Assembly (NCBI RefSeq): GCF_002902625.1
Contig: NZ_PPRG01000029.1
Coordinates: 1-64,000 of the forward strand
Direction: 5' to 3'
Source of the DNA: Staphylococcus devriesei
GTDB taxonomy: Bacteria > Bacillota > Bacilli > Staphylococcales > Staphylococcaceae
DNA length: 64,000 nucleotides
Each line of letters starts with the position of its first letter. Position 1 is the stretch's first letter. Positions 60,040 to 64,000 of the stretch are shown piece after piece. Both the position numbers and the translations under genes were made by a program. A model generated the notes under the pieces. It worked only from the letters and a program-made list of their open reading frames with translations, was not told where the DNA came from and did not search any database.

Positions 60040-60079
60040 GTAATAATGGTATTAGGGCATATAGAAAGGATTTTTAAAA

Positions 60080-61624
60080 GTGAATGAAGAGCAAAGAAAA
60101 GCTGGTACGATAAATATTTTAAATGAACGTGATAAGAACGTAGAGAAAGATTATAGTAAATATTTTGAAAGTGTTTATCAACCGCCTAGTCTCAAAGAGG
60201 CACGTAAACGCGGTAAACAAGCTATCAATTATAATAGAGATTTTCATATTGATGACAAATTTAAGGGGATGGGCAAAGGTCGTACATTCCTAATTAAAAC
60301 ATACGGTTGTCAAATGAATGCACATGATACTGAAGTTATGGCAGGAATTCTACAGGCATTAGAATATACTGCGACTGATGATATTAACGAAGCGGATGTC
60401 ATTCTTATTAATACTTGTGCTATCCGTGAAAATGCGGAGAATAAAGTATTTAGTGAAATTGGTAATTTAAAGCATCTTAAGAAAAATAGACCAGAAGCCT
60501 TAATTGGTGTATGTGGTTGTATGTCTCAAGAAGAATCTGTTGTTAATAAAATTCTTAAATCTTATCAAAATGTTGATATGATTTTTGGTACACATAATAT
60601 TCATAAGTTACCTGAAATACTTGAAGAAGCCTATCTATCAAAAGCAATGGTAGTCGAGGTTTGGTCTAAAGAAGGCGACATAATTGAAAACTTACCTAAG
60701 GTCCGTGAAGGTAGTACCAAGGCTTGGGTAAATATTATGTACGGTTGCGATAAGTTCTGTACTTATTGCATTGTACCTTTTACTAGAGGTAAAGAACGTA
60801 GTCGTAGACCAGAAGATATCATTGAAGAAGTTAGAGGTTTGGCACGAGATGGCTATAAGGAAATTACTTTATTAGGTCAAAATGTCAATTCCTATGGTAA
60901 AGATATTAAAGACTTGGAATATGGATTAGGAGATTTACTTGAAGATATTTCTCAAATTGATATTCCACGTGTTCGGTTTACAACCAGTCATCCTTGGGAC
61001 TTTACTGATCGCATGATTGAAGTTATCGCAAAAGGTGGCAATATAGTCCCTCATATACATTTACCGGTTCAATCAGGCAATAATGCAGTATTAAAAATAA
61101 TGGGACGTAAGTATACTAGAGAAAGTTACTTAGATTTAGTAACTAGAATTAAACGAGCAATTCCTAATGTAGCATTGACTACTGATATTATAGTAGGTTA
61201 TCCAAATGAAACTGAAGAACAGTTTGAAGAGACATTATCACTATATGATGAAGTTCAATTTGAACACGCTTATACTTATTTATATTCTCAAAGAGATGGT
61301 ACACCAGCAGCGAATATGAAAGATAATGTGCCAGAGGATGTTAAAAAAGAGCGTTTACAACGCTTAAACAAAAAAGTTGGACAATACTCTGAAGAAGCAA
61401 TGCAACAGTATAATGGTAAAACAGTGACAGTCCTATGTGAAGGTGGAAGTAAAAAAGACGCTTCAGTTTTAGCAGGCTATACTGAAAAAAATAAATTGGT
61501 CAATTTTAATGGCCCGCGCGAAGCAATAGGTAAATTAGTAGATGTGAAAATTGATGAAGCCAAACAATATTCATTGAACGGGACTTTTGTTCGATTTCAT
61601 GATGATGCATTGGTGACTAATTAA
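60080..61624 (+). CDS. miaB: tRNA-2-methylthio-N6-dimethylallyladenosine synthase MiaB
   Basis: A 514-aa radical SAM methylthiotransferase acting on position 37 of tRNAs. The N-terminal UPF0004 domain supplies three cysteines (TYGCQMN at about 77, NTCAI at about 113, GCMSQ at about 148) for the auxiliary cluster. The radical SAM CxxxCxxC is CDKFCTYC (about 223-230), and a TRAM domain ends the protein. A staphylococcal N-terminal extension of about 65 residues is present. Start GTG. ricA begins one base after its stop. Confidence 0.97.
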   Translation: MNEEQRKAGTINILNERDKNVEKDYSKYFESVYQPPSLKEARKRGKQAINYNRDFHIDDKFKGMGKGRTFLIKTYGCQMNAHDTEVMAGILQALEYTATDDINEADVILINTCAIRENAENKVFSEIGNLKHLKKNRPEALIGVCGCMSQEESVVNKILKSYQNVDMIFGTHNIHKLPEILEEAYLSKAMVVEVWSKEGDIIENLPKVREGSTKAWVNIMYGCDKFCTYCIVPFTRGKERSRRPEDIIEEVRGLARDGYKEITLLGQNVNSYGKDIKDLEYGLGDLLEDISQIDIPRVRFTTSHPWDFTDRMIEVIAKGGNIVPHIHLPVQSGNNAVLKIMGRKYTRESYLDLVTRIKRAIPNVALTTDIIVGYPNETEEQFEETLSLYDEVQFEHAYTYLYSQRDGTPAANMKDNVPEDVKKERLQRLNKKVGQYSEEAMQQYNGKTVTVLCEGGSKKDASVLAGYTEKNKLVNFNGPREAIGKLVDVKIDEAKQYSLNGTFVRFHDDALVTN

Positions 61625-61625
61625 A

Positions 61626-61997
61626 ATGTATACTAAAGAGGAAATATTAAAACAAGCGGATCAACTTTCTCACAAAATTAAAGGGCTCGAAAGTATTAAA
61701 TCTTACCAAAATATTGAAAAACAAATTCATGATAACCAAACTATTGATGAGAAAATGAAGCTTTTAAAGAAGCAACAAAAGCAATCTGTAAACCTACAAA
61801 ATTATGGTAAGAAACATGCATATGAACAATCTGAAGAGGAAATTCATACGCTTGAGAATGAAATTAATAATTTACCTATTGTAGAAGAATTTCGTTCAGC
61901 TCAATATGAAGCGAATGACTTATTACAAATGATGATAAGCACTATGGAAAATAGATTAAATGATTATAATAAACAAGAACATGATAATTATAATTAA
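61626..61997 (+). CDS. ricA: RicA/YmcA-family protein
   Basis: A 123-aa all-helical protein of the YlbF/YmcA family. In Bacillus RicA (YmcA) works with RicF and RicT to direct RNase Y maturation cuts and helps biofilm and competence development. The fit rests on length, helical heptad pattern (residues 1-115), SAQYEANDLLQMM near the end, and the miaB-ymcA-mutS gene order. No cysteine is present in this sequence. It may be translated by re-initiation after miaB. Confidence 0.85.
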   Translation: MYTKEEILKQADQLSHKIKGLESIKSYQNIEKQIHDNQTIDEKMKLLKKQQKQSVNLQNYGKKHAYEQSEEEIHTLENEINNLPIVEEFRSAQYEANDLLQMMISTMENRLNDYNKQEHDNYN

Positions 61998-62012
61998 GAA
62001 AGGAATAACACC

Positions 62013-62504
62013 ATGAATACTAGAAAACTAACACTTACTGCCTTACTAATAGCTTTTAATGTTATCTTTAGTAGCTTTATTGTGATACCTTTAGGTCCGA
62101 TTAAAGCAGCACCCGTTCAACACTTTGTAAACGTATTATGTGCTGTCTTTGTAGGACCTTGGTATGGATTAGCGCAAGCTTTAATTTCATCAATAATTAG
62201 AATAACTTTTGGAACAGGAAGTTTTTTCGCTTTTCCTGGTAGTATGATTGGTGTACTCTTAGCGAGCGCCTTTTACATGTATCGAAGACATATTTTTATG
62301 GCTGCAGTTGGCGAAGTTATAGGTACAGGGATAATAGGTAGTTTAATGTGTATACCTTTATCATGGGTATTAGGCATGCAAAACTTTGTCGTTAAACCAT
62401 TAATGCTCGCATTTATAATTTCAAGTTTTGTAGGAGCCGTAATAAGTTATATTCTATTAATCATGTTAAAGAGACGTGGGTTATTAGATAGATTTATAAA
62501 ATAA
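62013..62504 (+). CDS. ECF transporter S component, ThiW type
   Basis: A 163-aa membrane protein with five or six helices and the ThiW-like sequences PLGPIKAAPVQHFVNVL (about 27-43) and FGTGSFFAFPGSMIG (about 68-82). ThiW proteins are substrate-binding S components thought to import the thiazole precursor of thiamine, using shared EcfA/EcfT modules encoded elsewhere. No TPP riboswitch precedes it. The start follows AAGAAAGGAATAAC. It is the last gene of the miaB-ricA run. Confidence 0.88.
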   Translation: MNTRKLTLTALLIAFNVIFSSFIVIPLGPIKAAPVQHFVNVLCAVFVGPWYGLAQALISSIIRITFGTGSFFAFPGSMIGVLLASAFYMYRRHIFMAAVGEVIGTGIIGSLMCIPLSWVLGMQNFVVKPLMLAFIISSFVGAVISYILLIMLKRRGLLDRFIK

Positions 62505-62536
62505 TAAATAAGTAAACTAGTTAAATATAAAATCAA

Positions 62537-62626
62537 AGGGATTGTCATTTTAGGATAGGGATAGTAATAAGGAGAATATAGATCCTTTTATCCACGACTT
62601 AAAATGGTAATCTCTTATTTTATTTA
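62537..62626 (+). terminator. Long hairpin terminator after the ThiW-type gene
   Basis: Sixteen outer pairs (AGGGATTGTCATTTTA with TAAAATGGTAATCTCT, three G-U) continue into GGATA / TATCC and GGAT / ATCC, for about 25 pairs in all, then TATTTTATTT. Larger than usual for this chromosome. Confidence 0.75.
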
Positions 62627-62767
62627 AAGATGAAACAAGGTCATAGTATATATCCATTTTAATTTCTTAGTAATATGAGTAACGAGCGATAACAAGTTTG
62701 TTATGTTAAAATATATGAGTTAAAAGTACATAAATAAAAAGTAATACTTTAGTAAGGTTGTGAAAAT

Positions 62768-64000
62768 ATGTCTACTCCGACACCGATGATGCAACAATAT
62801 TTAAAAATTAAAGCGCAATATAAAGATTGTCTTTTATTCTTTAGATTAGGCGATTTTTATGAAATGTTTAATGAAGATGCAAAAGAAGCTTCAAGAGTTT
62901 TAGAGATTACATTAACAAAAAGAGATGCAAAAAAAGAAAATCCTATCCCAATGTGTGGGGTCCCTTATCATTCAGCAAATAGCTATATCGAAACACTTAT
63001 TAATAATGGCTATAAAGTAGCTATATGTGAACAAATGGAAGATCCAAAACAAACTAAAGGTATGGTTAAAAGAGAAGTTGTGCGAGTAGTTACGCCTGGT
63101 ACGGTTATGGAACAAGGTGGAATGGATGAAAATCAAAACAACTACATACTTAGTTTCATTAAAAATGAAAATAGTTACGCTTTAAGCTATTGTGATATAT
63201 CAACGGGCGAGCTAAAGACTACTCATTTTGAAGATGAAAGTACACTGATTAACGAAATTATAACTATTAATCCTAACGAAATTGTTGTTAATGAAGAAAT
63301 AGACGAAGAGCTAAAAAAACAAATTAATTTAACTACGGAAACTATTACAATAAGAGACGAGATTTCAGATGCAAATTATGAAGTTAATGGATTAGATAAT
63401 GGAGAAACATATCTATCCACTCAATTATTATTAGATTATATTTATCACACACAAAAAAGAGATTTATCACATATCGAAGATGTTATCACTTATGCGGCTA
63501 TTGATTTTATGAAAATGGATTATTATGCCAAAAGAAACTTGGAATTAACCGAAAGCATTAGGCTCAAATCTAAAAAAGGTACATTATTATGGTTAATGGA
63601 TGAAACTAAGACACCTATGGGTGCACGTCGATTAAAACAATGGATTGATAGACCATTAATTCATAAAGATAAAATTGAAAAACGCTTAGATATGGTAGAG
63701 TTATTTATCAACAACTTTATTGAAAGAGATACGTTGAGAGGCTATTTAAACCAAGTATATGATATTGAAAGATTAGTCGGACGTGTAAGTTATGGTAACG
63801 TAAATGCAAGAGATTTAATTCAACTGAAACATTCTATTTCTGAAATCCCTAATATTAAGTCGCTACTTGATGAGATGGGTGAAAAAACTACTAAACAGTT
63901 TGAGGCGTTAGAACCTCTAGAAGATTTATTACAAATATTAGAAAACAGTTTAGTAGAAGAACCTCCAATTTCTGTAAAAGATGGCGGCATATTCAAACAA
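62768..64000 (+). CDS. mutS: DNA mismatch repair protein MutS, partial (C-terminus beyond window)
   Basis: The first 411 codons of MutS, open to the window end. Domain I starts with [15 protein letters not shown] and has the mismatch-reading Phe-x-Glu in [12 protein letters not shown] (about 29-40). The connector domain follows at about 130-250, and the lever domain begins with [21 protein letters not shown]. The ATP-binding domain is missing because of the window edge. The start ATG follows AAGGTTGTG; mutL is expected next. Confidence 0.96.
   Translation, partial: MSTPTPMMQQYLKIKAQYKDCLLFFRLGDFYEMFNEDAKEASRVLEITLTKRDAKKENPIPMCGVPYHSANSYIETLINNGYKVAICEQMEDPKQTKGMVKREVVRVVTPGTVMEQGGMDENQNNYILSFIKNENSYALSYCDISTGELKTTHFEDESTLINEIITINPNEIVVNEEIDEELKKQINLTTETITIRDEISDANYEVNGLDNGETYLSTQLLLDYIYHTQKRDLSHIEDVITYAAIDFMKMDYYAKRNLELTESIRLKSKKGTLLWLMDETKTPMGARRLKQWIDRPLIHKDKIEKRLDMVELFINNFIERDTLRGYLNQVYDIERLVGRVSYGNVNARDLIQLKHSISEIPNIKSLLDEMGEKTTKQFEALEPLEDLLQILENSLVEEPPISVKDGGIFKQ

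Noticed and set aside
62505-62767. TPP riboswitch or MITE in the gap before mutS
   Set aside because: The conserved TPP aptamer sequences are missing; the long hairpin ends in a T-rich run and shows no target-site duplication, so terminator is the simpler reading.
1-64000. CRISPR array, prophage, insertion sequence, rRNA or tRNA
   Set aside because: No regularly spaced repeats, transposase, integrase other than XerC, or RNA gene sequences were seen.

Overview
The window is a stretch of conserved core chromosome from a low-GC Gram-positive bacterium, almost certainly a Staphylococcus and probably a coagulase-negative species. The evidence is the AT-rich DNA, the staphylococcal form of nearly every protein (PolC of 1438 aa, RNase Y of 519 aa, a UMP kinase/EF-Ts/S2 block, xerC-hslV-hslU-codY), and a gene order that follows the S. 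aureus sucCD-to-mutS segment from memory. One difference is that the S. aureus cell-wall genes lytN and fmhC, which I recall lying between sucD and dprA, are absent. No rRNA, tRNA, CRISPR array, prophage, insertion sequence or recognisable defence system is visible.

Layout. Positions 1-3556 carry two tandem YfhO-type membrane glycosyltransferase genes on the minus strand (the first runs off the window edge). From 3.8 kb almost everything is on the plus strand: rbgA-rnhB, sucCD with a CcpA-type cre site inside its promoter, dprA, topA, trmFO, then xerC-hslV-hslU-codY (16.2 kb). Next come rpsB, tsf, pyrH, frr, uppS, cdsA, rseP, proS and polC (29.6 kb): translation, lipid and wall precursors, membrane proteolysis and replication. 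The rimP-nusA-rnpM-rplGA-infB operon follows, its leader holding a promoter and an attenuator-like hairpin, then rbfA, truB, ribF, rpsO, pnp, rnjB and ftsK (44.4 kb). A compact gntR-type/M16/M16/SDR/ymfK/rodZ-like/pgsA block leads to a cinA gene broken by an in-frame stop, a LexA-boxed recA, and rny. The end of the window has an unrecognised minus-strand 71-aa gene, ymdB, the 2-oxoacid oxidoreductase pair korAB, a poly-gamma-glutamate hydrolase-family gene, a thiamine-binding-family gene, miaB, ricA, a ThiW-type transporter S component and the first 411 codons of mutS.

How the genes work together. Much of the segment concerns making and turning over RNA and ribosomes: RbgA, RimP, RbfA, TruB, TrmFO, MiaB, IF2, S2, S15, EF-Ts and RRF act in ribosome assembly, tRNA modification and translation, while PNPase, RNase J2, RNase Y and RicA belong to mRNA decay. 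TopA, XerC, FtsK, PolC, RecA, DprA and MutS form the DNA metabolism set. CodY and CcpA signals link the region to nutrient status.

The parts least explained by known genes are intergenic: a roughly 165-nt fold candidate between rbfA and truB, a promoter that abuts a terminator between pnp and rnjB, nested hairpins between proS and polC, a large-loop hairpin downstream of doubled -10 boxes between cdsA and rseP, and a GC-rich leader before rpsO. I see no convincing new multi-gene system; the RNA candidates and the broken cinA are the best leads.
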